Of a stretch of 61,407 bases of DNA, positions 16,700 to 26,174 are shown one piece after another. The number at the start of each line of letters is the position of its first letter. Position 1 is the first letter of the stretch. A program made the translations under genes and the position numbers. The notes beneath the pieces were generated by a model that worked only from the letters and a program-made list of their open reading frames with translations, was not told the origin of the DNA and ran no database searches. The stretch spans positions 3,002,249-3,063,655 of the forward strand of contig NZ_HG322951.1 of assembly GCF_000455325.1 (NCBI RefSeq), read 5' to 3'. The DNA is from Mycolicibacterium septicum DSM 44393. Lineage in GTDB: Bacteria; Actinomycetota; Actinomycetes; Mycobacteriales; Mycobacteriaceae.

Positions 16700-18523
16700 A
16701 TGGCAACTCAAACAACATCAGTCACACGGACCGCCGGCCTGTTGACGGTCATCGCGGTCCTCGGGGCAACGGCGCTGAGCGCCTGCACCCCACGCCCTGA
16801 CGGGCCCGAGCCCGCTGCCGAGCAGTTCTTCGCGGCACTGGCCACTGGTGACACCGCGGCCGCCGCCGCGCTGGCCGATCGGCCCGAGGATGCCAAGACC
16901 GCCCTCAGCGAAGCGTGGAACGGCTTGCAGGCCACCCGACTCGACGCGCAGATCCTGGGCTCGAAGTACGCCGAGGACACCGGCAGCGTCACCTACCGCT
17001 ACACCTGGCACCTGCCCAAGAACCGCACCTGGACCTATGACGGTCAGCTCAACATGATCCGTGACGAGGGCCGGTGGGAGGTGCGCTGGAATGCCACCGG
17101 ACTGCACCCGCGGCTGGGTGAGCACCAAACCTTCGCGCTGCGGGCCGACGCTCCGCGCCGGGCCTCGGTCAACGAGCGGGGCGGCACCGATGTGCTGGTG
17201 CCCGGCTACATCTACCACTTCGCGCTGGACGCCAGGGCGGCCGGAGCCTCGCTGATGCCGACGGCCCGGGCGGTGGCCGATGCGCTGCGCCCGTTCGACC
17301 CCGCCCTGGGCGACCCCCAGCGGCTCGCCGAACAGGCCAGCGCGTCCGCACAGCCGATGAGCCTGATCACGCTGCGTCAATCCGACAATGACCGGATCGC
17401 TCCGGCCATCGGCCGCCTCCCGGGCGTCGTCGTCACCCCGCAGCCCGAAATGTTGCCCACCGACGAGACTTTCGCTCCGGCGATCGTCAACGAGGTCAAG
17501 AAATCGGTGACCGACCAACTCAGCGGCCAGCCGGGCTGGCGCGTGGTCACGGTCAACCAGAACGGCGTCGACGTCGATGTGCTCAACGAGGTGGCGGGCG
17601 ATCCGGCGCCGTCGATCACCATCAGCCTGGACCGCGCCGTGCAGAACGCCGCGCAGAACGCGGTCAACACCACCGGCAAGCAGGCGATGATCGTCGCGAT
17701 CAAACCGTCCACCGGAGAGATCCTCGCAGTCGCGCAGAACGCCTCCGCCGATTTCGCCGGACCGCTGGCAACCATGGGTCAATTCCCGCCCGGTTCGACC
17801 TTCAAGATGATCACCGCGGGGGCCGCCATCGAGCGCGACATGGCAACGCCCAACACGCTTTTGGGGTGCCCCGGCACGCTCGACATCGGCCACCGGACCG
17901 TCACCAACTACGACGCGTTCGATCTCGGCACGGTGCCGATGTCGCGGGCTTTCGCGAATTCGTGCAACACCACCTTCGGGGAACTCGCCAGCCGGATGCC
18001 CCCGCGTGGCCTCACCCAGGCCGCCGCGCGCTACGGCATCGGCACCGACTACCAGGTGGACGGCATCCCCACGCTGACCGGTTCGGTGCCGCCGACGGTC
18101 GACCTGGCCGAGCGCACCGAGGACGGCTTCGGCCAGGGCAAGGTGCTGGTCAGCCCGTTCGGCATGGCGTTGGCGGCTGCGACCGTGGCGGCAGGCAAGA
18201 CTCCGGTGCCCCAACTCATCGAGGGACGCCAGACCATGGTCGACCGCGCGGGCGCCCCGATCAGCCCGAAGATGATCGACGGACTGCGGCCGATGATGCG
18301 GCTGGTGGTGACCAACGGCACGGCCAAGGACCTCAACGGCCTCGGCGATGTGCGCGGGAAGACCGGCGAGGCCGAGTTCATGGGTGGCTCGCACTCCTGG
18401 TTCGCCGGATACCGCGGGGACATGGCATTCGCGGCGCTCATCGTCGGCGGCGGCAGTTCGGAGTACGCGGTGCGGATGTGCAAGACCATGTTCGACAGCC
18501 TGCCCACGGACTACCTGGCCTGA
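16700..18523 (+). CDS. lipoprotein penicillin-binding protein (Rv2864c-like, class B-type transpeptidase)
   Basis: 607 residues from ATG 16700. A signal peptide of about 28 residues ends in the lipobox LSAC, so the protein is lipid-anchored outside the cytoplasmic membrane. An NTF2-like MecA-type domain follows (about 35-150), then a dimerisation segment, then the transpeptidase. The active-site motifs are SxxK (STFK, Ser366), SxN (SCN, Ser421) and KTG (Lys554). This is the D,D-transpeptidase of the Rv2864c group, cross-linking peptidoglycan. No cleavage of the active site is visible. Confidence 0.92.
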   Translation: MATQTTSVTRTAGLLTVIAVLGATALSACTPRPDGPEPAAEQFFAALATGDTAAAAALADRPEDAKTALSEAWNGLQATRLDAQILGSKYAEDTGSVTYRYTWHLPKNRTWTYDGQLNMIRDEGRWEVRWNATGLHPRLGEHQTFALRADAPRRASVNERGGTDVLVPGYIYHFALDARAAGASLMPTARAVADALRPFDPALGDPQRLAEQASASAQPMSLITLRQSDNDRIAPAIGRLPGVVVTPQPEMLPTDETFAPAIVNEVKKSVTDQLSGQPGWRVVTVNQNGVDVDVLNEVAGDPAPSITISLDRAVQNAAQNAVNTTGKQAMIVAIKPSTGEILAVAQNASADFAGPLATMGQFPPGSTFKMITAGAAIERDMATPNTLLGCPGTLDIGHRTVTNYDAFDLGTVPMSRAFANSCNTTFGELASRMPPRGLTQAAARYGIGTDYQVDGIPTLTGSVPPTVDLAERTEDGFGQGKVLVSPFGMALAAATVAAGKTPVPQLIEGRQTMVDRAGAPISPKMIDGLRPMMRLVVTNGTAKDLNGLGDVRGKTGEAEFMGGSHSWFAGYRGDMAFAALIVGGGSSEYAVRMCKTMFDSLPTDYLA

Positions 18524-18546
18524 ACGGCGGTACCGTTGAACCTGCC

Positions 18547-19134
18547 ATGACAGGGATCAATGAACAATCGGTGGACCTGCGCGTCTCCGATGCGGACCGC
18601 AACGGCACGCTGCGGCGGCTGCACAATGCCGTGGCACTCGGGCTGATCGACATCGCCGAGTTCGAGGAGCGCTCTGCGTTGGTGTCGCACGCCCGGCTGC
18701 ATTCGGACCTGGACGCCTTGGTGGGGGACCTGCCCGGACCGGGAGCGATCGTCACCACCGCCACCGACCGGGTCGAGTTGCGCGGGGTGCTCGGTTCGCT
18801 GAAGCGCCAGGGTGAATGGACCGTTCCGACCCGGCTGGCATTGGTGCGCCGGATGGGTTCGGTGGAGCTGGACCTGACCCGGGCCCGGTTCGCCGGGCCG
18901 ATGGTGGTCATCGAGCTGGACATGAAATTCGGGTCTGTGGAGATCCGGCTGCCCGAAGGGGCCAGTGCGTCGATCGACGACGTCGAGGTGATCGTGGGCA
19001 GCGCCGACGATCACCGCCGCGATGCGCCTGCCGACGGCGCCCCGCACATCATCCTGACCGGCAAGGTGGTGTGCGGGTCGGTGGATATCCGTGGGCCGCG
19101 CCGGAACTGGAAGCTGACGCTGCGCCGGACCTGA
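18547..19134 (+). CDS. DUF1707 domain protein with LiaF-like C terminus
   Basis: 195 residues from ATG 18547, 24 bp after the PBP stop. The DUF1707 motif runs from VSDADRNGTLRRLHNAVALG to LDALVGDLP (about residues 10-60). A C-terminal segment of beta strands follows, ending WKLTLRR, resembling the cell-wall-active antibiotics response (LiaF-like) domain. There is no membrane helix. The close spacing after a penicillin-binding protein suggests a cell-envelope function. Confidence 0.8.
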   Translation: MTGINEQSVDLRVSDADRNGTLRRLHNAVALGLIDIAEFEERSALVSHARLHSDLDALVGDLPGPGAIVTTATDRVELRGVLGSLKRQGEWTVPTRLALVRRMGSVELDLTRARFAGPMVVIELDMKFGSVEIRLPEGASASIDDVEVIVGSADDHRRDAPADGAPHIILTGKVVCGSVDIRGPRRNWKLTLRRT

Positions 19135-19136
19135 CG

Positions 19137-19517
19137 TCAGCGTGGCTCGAGCACCGCGAACGTCAGCGTCGCGCGGGCGGCCAGCCGATCACGGGTGACA
19201 TCGGTGACATCGACCGACGTCACGATGAGGCGTTTGCCGGCCCGCACGATCTTCGCCTCCGCACGGGCTGTGCCCATGATCGGGGCGAGGAAGTGGATGT
19301 TGAGGTCGGCGGTCGTCACGTCATAGCCGACACCGCTGGCGTTGCCGGCCAGCATGCCCGCCGCGATGTCGATCAGGGTGGCGACCAGCCCGCCCTGCAG
19401 GGCACCGCGGACGTTGGCGAGGTCGGGCCGGTTGTCCATCTCCAGCACCAGCCGGTCAGCTGTGGACTCCACCTCGCGGTAGTCCAGCAGGTGCAGCACA
19501 TGAACGGTTTCGGTCAT
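19137..19517 (-). CDS. PaaI-type hotdog thioesterase
   Basis: 126 residues with hotdog-fold features: NVRGALQGGLVATLIDIAAGMLAGN (the substrate/dimer helix), then TTADLNIHFLAPIMG. This matches the PaaI or 4HBT thioesterase family acting on acyl-CoA thioesters. The stop codon lies 2 bp from that of the convergent DUF1707 gene. An inverted repeat at 19542-19558 sits about 25 bp upstream of its start. Confidence 0.85.
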   Translation of the reverse strand: MTETVHVLHLLDYREVESTADRLVLEMDNRPDLANVRGALQGGLVATLIDIAAGMLAGNASGVGYDVTTADLNIHFLAPIMGTARAEAKIVRAGKRLIVTSVDVTDVTRDRLAARATLTFAVLEPR

Positions 19518-19541
19518 CGCCGTGCCTCAGTCATCTCCGTA

Positions 19542-19558
19542 CGGTAACACCATTACCG
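19542..19558. promoter_or_regulatory. inverted repeat CGGTAA-N5-TTACCG
   Basis: Perfect 6-bp arms (19542-19547, 19553-19558), located upstream of the PaaI-type gene and just downstream of the sulfotransferase stop. It could be an operator or a weak stem-loop terminator. No T-run follows on the minus strand. Confidence 0.4.
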
Positions 19559-19587
19559 CTTGTTGAGAGGGGCGCTCTCCTGCGGCG

Positions 19588-20772
19588 TCACCGCAGCGCC
19601 TCGGTGGGGACGCCGAACCGTTCCTGATAGCCGGTGACCTGGGCGCGGACCTCCCCGGCGTCCAGGCCGGTGTTGCTCCACGAATATCGCGCACCGCCGT
19701 TGTCCCCGGGGTGGGCGGCCAGGAAGTCCCGCATGCGCTGCTCGGCCACGGGGGTGAACTCGCGGTCCAGAGCTTCGTAGATGCCGCCGATGGTGGCGAA
19801 CGGATCGCGGATGAAGTCGGCGAACTGGACGTCGACGATCTGGCCGGGGGCCAGTACCCCGGAGTCGCGGGCCTTCATCGAGTGCTCCAGCCCGACGATG
19901 ATCTCCTCGCGCGATTGCTGGGCGCACTCGGTGATGTCGCTGTGATCGGAGGCCAGTCGACGCAGGTGCGTGGTGAGTGCCGCGATCGAGGAGATGACGT
20001 TGAGCGGGTCGCGGTGGGTCTGCACGATCAGCGCGTCCGGGTACTCGGCGACCAACGCTTCCAGCTGCCACAGGTGTGCGGGCGACTTGAGGAGCCACTG
20101 GGTGGGTGCGCCGATTCCCGGCACGCCGGATTGCAGGTGCTGCAGGAACATCCGGTGGTAGCGGTAGGCGTCGCGGTGGTCGGCGTCATGCAGCAGCCAG
20201 CGGTAGTAGGTGGGCAACCGGTACTGCACCGAGAAGATCATGCTGCAGAACTGCCCGGCCGACATGCGCACGCACTCCTGCCCGACCAGCGCACCCATCG
20301 GGTGATGCGCGAGCAGTCCGGGCACCAGCTGTTCGGACATCTCGATGTTGGCCTGGATCTGGGCGATTCGCGGATCTGTGGCGTAGGTGTCGGGCTGCGG
20401 CAACGGCCACGGAGCGTCGACCTCCCAGGTGAGCGGGGGCCGCAACGCGGGATCCTGCGCGAGCAGATCGAACAGGATCGTGGTGCCGGTGCGGGGCTGG
20501 CCGACGATGAAGATGGGGCGGGTGACCGGGGTGGTGGCGACGGCGGGATTCTCGCTACGCCACTGCATGATTCGGAGCCGGTTGACCAGCGGCCCGACGA
20601 TGTCCATCACGGCGATCTCGACGCCCAGGTCGTTCAGCTGGGCTTCGGTTGCCAGTCCGTCGGCCAGTAGTGCGAGGTGCTCGCGCCAGCCGGAGGGTTC
20701 GCCGAAATCGTCGGTGCCCGCGATCTCGCAGGCCTGTGTGATCAGGGTGTCGGGGTCGAAGCGGTTGGTCAT
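19588..20772 (-). CDS. sulfotransferase family protein
   Basis: 394 residues. Its PAPS-binding 5'-phosphosulfate loop is PIFIVGQPRTGTTILFDLLA (about residues 83-102). The 3'-phosphate-binding region is VQTHRDPLNVISSIAAL, followed by a C-terminal region with HPGDNGGARYSW. This is the Stf family common in mycobacteria, transferring sulfate from PAPS to an alcohol or amine, substrate unknown. The start ATG (20772) overlaps the stop of the DUF1214 gene (ATGA), so the two are translationally coupled. Confidence 0.85.
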   Translation of the reverse strand: MTNRFDPDTLITQACEIAGTDDFGEPSGWREHLALLADGLATEAQLNDLGVEIAVMDIVGPLVNRLRIMQWRSENPAVATTPVTRPIFIVGQPRTGTTILFDLLAQDPALRPPLTWEVDAPWPLPQPDTYATDPRIAQIQANIEMSEQLVPGLLAHHPMGALVGQECVRMSAGQFCSMIFSVQYRLPTYYRWLLHDADHRDAYRYHRMFLQHLQSGVPGIGAPTQWLLKSPAHLWQLEALVAEYPDALIVQTHRDPLNVISSIAALTTHLRRLASDHSDITECAQQSREEIIVGLEHSMKARDSGVLAPGQIVDVQFADFIRDPFATIGGIYEALDREFTPVAEQRMRDFLAAHPGDNGGARYSWSNTGLDAGEVRAQVTGYQERFGVPTEALR

Positions 20773-21830
20773 CGCACCGTCACCTTCACGTCCGGTGCCG
20801 CGGGGTTGTCCAGCCAGCGCAACACCACGAACCCTCGGCGGCGGCCACCGGTATCCAGCCAGTGGCCATCGCCGGAGTCCTTGCCGCCGATGGCAATTCG
20901 GACTTTTCCGTCAGCGCCGGGACAGACGCCCTTGTCGGTCACCGAACTGTGCCGACGCCGCGGTTCGATGCACTCATGCCAGATGTTCTCCAGCGTCACG
21001 TTCCAGTAGCGGGTGTCCGGCGGGGTGAACTCCAGGTGCAGTGTCTGGTCGTCGGCGAGGTCGAACGTGCCGATCATGTAGAGGTTGTCGGGTGTGGTGT
21101 CGGCGGACCCCAGCGCAGCGGCCTCGGCGGTGACGAGCTCGTTGGGTTGGGTGAGCAGCTCCGGCTTGATGGTGCGGTGCAGCGTCGTCAGCTTCATCAG
21201 CGTCCAGGCCATCGCGGTGAACTGCTCGGCCACCTCGGCGTCGGTCAGCGCTTGTGGGGGACCGGCGTCGAGGGTCTCGATCTGCAGGGTCGCCGGCGAC
21301 TCGGCGGCCGCGTCACCGATGTACTCGCGCACCACGATCGAGGCGGCGTCGGCGGGGATCTGCAGCCATTGCGCGCCGTCGAGTCCGGCCGGGCGCTCGG
21401 CCGACACGATGATCGTGAACGTGTCGTCGTCGAGCTTCAGCTCGGTATCGCTGAGGTAGGCGGCCATCCGCCGCGGAGTCATGCCGGTGCCGGCGAGCAC
21501 CTGGAAACCCAGATAGGCGCTGGAGCCCCGGGTTCCGGTGATCCGGTAGGTGCGGTCGCCGCGGATCATCGCGAGCAGGTAGCGGCCGTCGGGATTCGGG
21601 CCGCCGACCATCCTGGTGGGGGAGCACATGTCGAAGAACCACGGCAGTTCCGGGTCGGCCTCCACGGACAGCTCCGAGCACAGCGCCGTGACCCGCGACA
21701 CCACCCGCAGTCCGTCGAGCAGTTCACGTTCATCGCGGGCGTCGGCTTTCACGATCTCGGTGATGTCGCCGAGCATTTTCTGCACGAACTGCCAGGCTTC
21801 GGCGGTTTTGGGGGCGCGTTCTTCGCTCAT
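20769..21830 (-). CDS. DUF1214 domain-containing protein
   Basis: 353 residues from ATG 21830; GTG 21839 is three codons upstream but falls inside the operator. The C-terminal half (QTLHLEFTPPDTRYWNVTLENIWHECIEPRRRH, then SVTDKGV and HWLDTGGRRRGFVVLRW) matches DUF1214, a beta-rich fold of unknown function. The gene precedes the coupled sulfotransferase gene in one operon, divergent from a TetR gene. The substrate of the pathway is unknown, but the pairing suggests a modification or transport role for the same compound. Confidence 0.72.
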   Translation of the reverse strand: MSEERAPKTAEAWQFVQKMLGDITEIVKADARDERELLDGLRVVSRVTALCSELSVEADPELPWFFDMCSPTRMVGGPNPDGRYLLAMIRGDRTYRITGTRGSSAYLGFQVLAGTGMTPRRMAAYLSDTELKLDDDTFTIIVSAERPAGLDGAQWLQIPADAASIVVREYIGDAAAESPATLQIETLDAGPPQALTDAEVAEQFTAMAWTLMKLTTLHRTIKPELLTQPNELVTAEAAALGSADTTPDNLYMIGTFDLADDQTLHLEFTPPDTRYWNVTLENIWHECIEPRRRHSSVTDKGVCPGADGKVRIAIGGKDSGDGHWLDTGGRRRGFVVLRWLDNPAAPDVKVTVR

Positions 21831-21831
21831 G

Positions 21832-21863
21832 TGAGACACAATCTCAAATGAGACGTAGTCTCA
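21832..21863. promoter_or_regulatory. two TetR operators (TGAGA...TCTCA dyads)
   Basis: Dyad 1: TGAGA at 21832-21836 and TCTCA at 21842-21846 with a 5-bp spacer. Dyad 2: TGAGAC at 21849-21854 and GTCTCA at 21858-21863 with a 3-bp spacer. Centres are about 17 bp apart and lie between the divergent DUF1214 and TetR starts. They overlap an unlikely upstream ATG at 21848. Confidence 0.65.
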
Positions 21864-21871
21864 TATGGGAA

Positions 21872-22456
21872 ATGACTGAACGGATTCCCCTCAACATTCG
21901 CAAGCGTCAGGCCACCCGCGACCGGATCGCCGCGAGCGCCGCGACGCTCGTGGCGGCCGACGGGCTGGCCGCGACGACGGTGGAGCGGATCGCCGCCGAG
22001 GCCGAGGTCGGACGGGCCACCTTCTTCCGGTACTTCTCCTCCAAGGAGGACGCCGTCGCCGACGGGATGACCCGGCACTGGCTGGACGTGATCACCGCAC
22101 AACTGGCCGTCCAGCCCAGTGGATTGTCGGCGCGCGACGCCGTGGTGGCCGCGTTCCGCGACCTCGGCGACGGCTTCGACACCATCAGTGACCAGGTGCG
22201 CGAGCTGGCCATCCTGACCAGGTCGTCCGAGGCGCTCAACGCCTGGACACTGCACATCTACGTCGGTTACGAGACGGCCATCGCCGAACTGGTGGCTCCC
22301 CGATACGCCGACCTGGCCCCGGGCGACCCCCGGCCCCGTCTCATCGGCGCACTGGCGATGGCGTCGGTGCGCATCGCATTGGACGATTGGCTGCAACACG
22401 GCGGATCGCTGCCGCAGCGGGTGCGCACGGCGCTGGAGGCGTTGTCGGTGGGCTGA
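21872..22456 (+). CDS. TetR family transcriptional regulator
   Basis: 194 residues from ATG 21872; the ATG at 21848 would lie inside the operator. The helix-turn-helix is AATTVERIAAEAEVGRATFF, then RYFSSKED. The C-terminal region is the usual all-helical ligand-binding domain with AMASVRIALDDWLQHG. The gene is divergent from the DUF1214-sulfotransferase operon, and the two dyads in the gap are its probable binding sites. There is no clear ribosome site, so translation may be leaderless. Confidence 0.88.
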   Translation: MTERIPLNIRKRQATRDRIAASAATLVAADGLAATTVERIAAEAEVGRATFFRYFSSKEDAVADGMTRHWLDVITAQLAVQPSGLSARDAVVAAFRDLGDGFDTISDQVRELAILTRSSEALNAWTLHIYVGYETAIAELVAPRYADLAPGDPRPRLIGALAMASVRIALDDWLQHGGSLPQRVRTALEALSVG

Positions 22457-22472
22457 CGATTAAGCTGTCCAC

Positions 22473-23330
22473 ATGCCAGTTCGTACCGCCCTGCGCCCCG
22501 GCGTGCTCTCACCGACCCTGATGGTTCCCAAGTCGATCCCACGGCCGGAGTACGCCTGGCAGCCCACCGTGCAGGAGGGCAGCGAACCCTGGGTGCAAAC
22601 CCCCGAGGTGATCGAGAAGATGCGCGTCGCCGGTCAGATCGCGGCAGCCGCCCTGGCCGAGGCCGGAAAGGCCGTGGCGCCCGGCGTCACCACCGACGAG
22701 CTGGACCGCATCGCGCACGAGTACATGATCGATCACGGCGCCTATCCGTCGACCCTGGGCTACAAGGGGTTTCCCAAATCCTGCTGCACCTCGCTGAACG
22801 AGGTGATCTGCCACGGCATCCCGGACTCCACCGTGGTGGAGGACGGCGACATCGTCAACATCGACGTCACCGCCTACATCGACGGAGTCCACGGCGACAC
22901 CAACGCCACCTTCCTGGCCGGAGACGTCTCGGAGGAACACCGGCTGCTCGTCGAGCGGACGCACGAGGCGACCATGCGGGCCATCAAGGCGGTCAAGCCC
23001 GGGCGCGCGCTGTCGATCGTCGGCCGGGTCATCGAGGCTTACGCAAACCGGTTCGGCTACAACGTCGTTCGTGATTTCACCGGCCACGGTATCGGCACCA
23101 CGTTCCACAACGGGCTGGTGGTGCTCCATTACGACCAGCCCTCGGTCGAGACCGTGCTGGAACCGGGCATGACCTTCACCATCGAACCGATGATCAATCT
23201 CGGGTCGCTGGACTACGAGATCTGGGACGACGACTGGACCGTGGTGACCAAGGACCGCAAGTGGACCGCTCAGTTCGAGCACACGCTCGTGGTCACCGAG
23301 GACGGCGCCGAGATCCTCACGTTGCCGTGA
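22473..23330 (+). CDS. mapB: methionine aminopeptidase, type I (MapB-like)
   Basis: 285 residues, the length of M. tuberculosis MapB, with an N-terminal extension with Pro-rich [19 protein letters not shown]. Five metal ligands are in place: the two Asp of [12 protein letters not shown], the His of GHGIGTTFH, the Glu of TIEP and the Glu of AQFEHTLVV. It removes the initiator Met from nascent proteins. TAAGCT at 22461-22466 sits six bases before ATG 22473, consistent with a leaderless transcript. Confidence 0.95.
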   Translation: MPVRTALRPGVLSPTLMVPKSIPRPEYAWQPTVQEGSEPWVQTPEVIEKMRVAGQIAAAALAEAGKAVAPGVTTDELDRIAHEYMIDHGAYPSTLGYKGFPKSCCTSLNEVICHGIPDSTVVEDGDIVNIDVTAYIDGVHGDTNATFLAGDVSEEHRLLVERTHEATMRAIKAVKPGRALSIVGRVIEAYANRFGYNVVRDFTGHGIGTTFHNGLVVLHYDQPSVETVLEPGMTFTIEPMINLGSLDYEIWDDDWTVVTKDRKWTAQFEHTLVVTEDGAEILTLP

Positions 23331-23340
23331 ACAACGCACC

Positions 23341-24846
23341 GTGAGCGGGGCGCTGCTGGTCGCCGGGACCACCTCTGACGCCGGTAAGTCGATGGTCGTG
23401 GCCGGCCTCTGCCGGCTGCTGGCCCGAGAGGGTCTGTCTGTGGCGCCGTTCAAGGCGCAGAACATGTCGAACAACTCGGCGGTCACCGTCGACGGCGGCG
23501 AGATCGGCCGGGCCCAGGCGATGCAGGCCCACGCCGCCGGGCTGGCACCCAGCACCCGGTTCAACCCGATCCTGCTCAAGCCCGGCGGGGACCGCACGTC
23601 ACAGTTGGTGATCCGGGGTCAGGTGGCCGGAACCGTTGCCGCGGGGGACTACTTCACCCACCGCGAGCGGCTCGCCGGCGTGGTCGCCGACGAATTGGCC
23701 TCGCTGAGATCCGAATTCGACGTGGTGATCTGTGAGGGCGCGGGCTCACCGGCGGAGATCAACCTGCGTGCGACCGACCTGGCCAACATGGGGCTGGCGC
23801 GGGCCGCTGACCTGCCGGTCGTCGTGGTGGGTGACATCGACCGCGGTGGCCTGCTGGCCCACCTGCACGGCACCGTGGCCGTCCTGGCTCCCGAGGACCA
23901 GGCGCTCATCGCGGGATTCATCGTCAACAAGTTCCGCGGCGACCCGGCCCTGCTGGAACCCGGATTGGCCCAGCTGCAGGAGCTGACCGGTCGCCCCACC
24001 TACGGGGTGATCCCGTTCGACGACGGAATCTGGCTCGACACAGAGGATTCGGTATCGGTCCGGCCGGGCGGCATGGTGGGCACACCGCAACCGCCTCGCG
24101 GGGCGCAGACGCTCACCGTCGCCGCCGTCAGGCTGCCGCGCATCTCCAACTCCACCGACATCGAGGCACTGGCCTGCGAACCGGGGGTCGCGGTGAGGTG
24201 GGTGGCCGACGCCGCCGACCTCACCGGTGCCGACCTCGTGGTGATCCCCGGCAGCAAGGCCACGGTGAGCGATCTGGCCTGGTTACGCCAACGCGGCCTG
24301 GCCGAGGCCATTCTCACGCACGCCGCGCAGGGCCGACCCGTGCTCGGTGTGTGTGGCGGGTTCCAGATGCTGTGCCGTCGCATCGATGACGCCGTCGAGG
24401 CGGGAGCCGCCGCGGCGGTCCGCGTCGAAGGCCTGGGTCTGCTCGACGCGGACATCGAGTTCGCTGTCGAGAAGACCCTGCGGCACTGGGAAGAACCCTT
24501 GTGGGGCTACGAGATTCACCATGGGCAGGTGACCCGGGCAGCGGCCGATGACTGGCTCGGTGTCGGGCTGCGCCACGGCGCCGTCTATGGCACCCACTGG
24601 CACGGTCTGCTCGACAACGACCATCTGCGCCGGGCCTGGCTCACCGAGATCGCCGGCGACGCCGGTCGTGACGGATTCGTGGTTGCCGATGACATCGACG
24701 TGCGGGGCCGGCGCGATGCCCAGCTGGATCTGATGGCCGACCTGCTGGCCGCGCACCTCGACATCGGGGCTGTCATGGACCTGGTACAGCACGGAGCACC
24801 ACCCCGGCCCACCATGAGCACTGCGCTCCTCGGTTCACCTCGGTAA
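23341..24846 (+). CDS. cobQ: cobyric acid synthase
   Basis: 501 residues from GTG 23341, 10 bp after mapB. The N-terminal ATP-dependent domain has [17 protein letters not shown], then [14 protein letters not shown]. The C-terminal class I amidotransferase domain has the nucleophilic Cys in [12 protein letters not shown], and a His-containing region near [11 protein letters not shown]. CobQ amidates side chains b, d, e and g of adenosylcobyrinic acid a,c-diamide. In M. tuberculosis cobQ lies elsewhere (Rv0255c), so the location after mapB is lineage-specific. Confidence 0.93.
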   Translation: MSGALLVAGTTSDAGKSMVVAGLCRLLAREGLSVAPFKAQNMSNNSAVTVDGGEIGRAQAMQAHAAGLAPSTRFNPILLKPGGDRTSQLVIRGQVAGTVAAGDYFTHRERLAGVVADELASLRSEFDVVICEGAGSPAEINLRATDLANMGLARAADLPVVVVGDIDRGGLLAHLHGTVAVLAPEDQALIAGFIVNKFRGDPALLEPGLAQLQELTGRPTYGVIPFDDGIWLDTEDSVSVRPGGMVGTPQPPRGAQTLTVAAVRLPRISNSTDIEALACEPGVAVRWVADAADLTGADLVVIPGSKATVSDLAWLRQRGLAEAILTHAAQGRPVLGVCGGFQMLCRRIDDAVEAGAAAAVRVEGLGLLDADIEFAVEKTLRHWEEPLWGYEIHHGQVTRAAADDWLGVGLRHGAVYGTHWHGLLDNDHLRRAWLTEIAGDAGRDGFVVADDIDVRGRRDAQLDLMADLLAAHLDIGAVMDLVQHGAPPRPTMSTALLGSPR

Positions 24847-24855
24847 CCTGGGCAT

Positions 24856-25530
24856 ATGATTCGACGCCACCGGTCGGTGGCAGTTTTGTTCGGGCTGGTC
24901 GCCCTGGTGGCGGTGACCGGCTGCGCACCCGTGGTCACCGGGTCGCCCACCTGGCCCGGCGCCACCCTGCAGAAGGTTTTGCTGACAGCCGCCGATCTCC
25001 CGCCCGGTGTGCAGTTCGACCGGGTCACCGATGACGGCGCGGGCCCGGGCGGATCGAGCGGCCCGCCGCCTATGTTGTCCACCCCGGCCGGATGCAGTGA
25101 CGGGCTGACCAGGGTGATCGCCGAATCCGCCGAGCGGGGCCCGGGCAGTGCCGCGCAGATCATCGCGGCCTACGACGGGGCGCGCATGGTGTTGACCGTG
25201 CTGACCTCGCCGCTGCCGCTGGACCGGCTGGCGGCCACCGCGGAACGGTGTGCACAGTTCTCCACCTACTTCGATCCGTCGGACAGCGGCATCCCGATGA
25301 CCACCACCAAGCTGGCCGGACCCCGCACGTCGGCGTTGGCCTACCAGCAGACCATGCGGCTGGGTGCCAGCGAGCAGAGCATCTTCTTCGCCTTCGAAAA
25401 TGTCGGCAACTGGGCGGTTTTCGGTATCGCGTTCCCCACACAGGATCCATCGATCGCCGCCAAAGGTGTATTGCCGCAGACGTTTCTGGATGTTTTCGGT
25501 ATGCAGGCCGAGCGGCTGGGCGCTCGCTGA
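24856..25530 (+). CDS. putative lipoprotein
   Basis: 224 residues. A signal peptide (about 22 residues) ends in the lipobox VTGC, so it is probably exported and lipid-anchored. The mature protein resembles mycobacterial PknH-sensor-type or DUF5642-like lipoproteins with LLTAADLPPGVQFDRV and two conserved Cys (SAGC-like in TPAGCSDG and AERCAQFS). The ATG at 24856 is six bases after TAACCT (24844-24849), so it may be leaderless. Function is unknown. Confidence 0.75.
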   Translation: MIRRHRSVAVLFGLVALVAVTGCAPVVTGSPTWPGATLQKVLLTAADLPPGVQFDRVTDDGAGPGGSSGPPPMLSTPAGCSDGLTRVIAESAERGPGSAAQIIAAYDGARMVLTVLTSPLPLDRLAATAERCAQFSTYFDPSDSGIPMTTTKLAGPRTSALAYQQTMRLGASEQSIFFAFENVGNWAVFGIAFPTQDPSIAAKGVLPQTFLDVFGMQAERLGAR

Positions 25531-25593
25531 CGCGGACGTCAGGACAATGCCGATTCCGGCCCGCCCGAGGCTACTGGACGGTAGTTTGTCCGA

Positions 25594-26157
25594 ATGCTTA
25601 CCACCGTCGCGACGATCGACGGATACACCACACCCGTCGACGTCTCGGGGCCCGACAAGGGGTCCACAGTGGTGGTGCTGAGCGCCGGACATCACGGCCC
25701 TGCCGCCTACGAGCCGATCTGCCGGCGGTTGCACACGGCTTCACTGCGCACGGTCATCATCGGCCCGGATCCGCGGCTGACCGCCAAGGCGATCGTCGGC
25801 ATTCTCGATTCACTCGACATCAAATGGGCTTTGCTGGTCGGTGACCGGCTCGGGGGAGAGCTGGCCTGGGAGCTGGCGGCGACCCGGTTGGACAAGTTCA
25901 TCGGACTGGTGGTGGTGGATCGCGGCCACCCGCGCGTCGCCGACGCCACGGGCGTGGTCCGCGACGACGAATGCCCTCCGGTGGAGATGAACACCACCGT
26001 GCTCGTCAGCACCCCCGCGGCACGTGCCGTCGCCAAGGCCAGCCAGCGCTACGTCTACGGCGACTTCCGGCTCGTGGAGATGCCGGGACGGCGCAACGCC
26101 GGAGACTCGACCGCGCAGCTCGCGGCCGAGATCGTGCTGCGTACCAGTAGTTGGTGA
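25594..26157 (+). CDS. small alpha/beta-hydrolase-like protein
   Basis: 187 residues beginning with LTTVATIDGYTTPVDVSGP and VVVLSAGHHGPAAYEPICRRLH, the opening strands of an alpha/beta hydrolase. The nucleophile elbow corresponds to LLVGDRLGGELAWELA, which has Asp-Arg-Leu in place of the usual Gly-X-Ser-X-Gly. The catalytic Ser is therefore missing, the protein is much shorter than the family norm, and it is probably non-catalytic. TAGTTT at 25583-25588 sits five bases before ATG. Confidence 0.7.
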   Translation: MLTTVATIDGYTTPVDVSGPDKGSTVVVLSAGHHGPAAYEPICRRLHTASLRTVIIGPDPRLTAKAIVGILDSLDIKWALLVGDRLGGELAWELAATRLDKFIGLVVVDRGHPRVADATGVVRDDECPPVEMNTTVLVSTPAARAVAKASQRYVYGDFRLVEMPGRRNAGDSTAQLAAEIVLRTSSW

Positions 26158-26174
26158 CCGGCGCTCAGTCTCGA

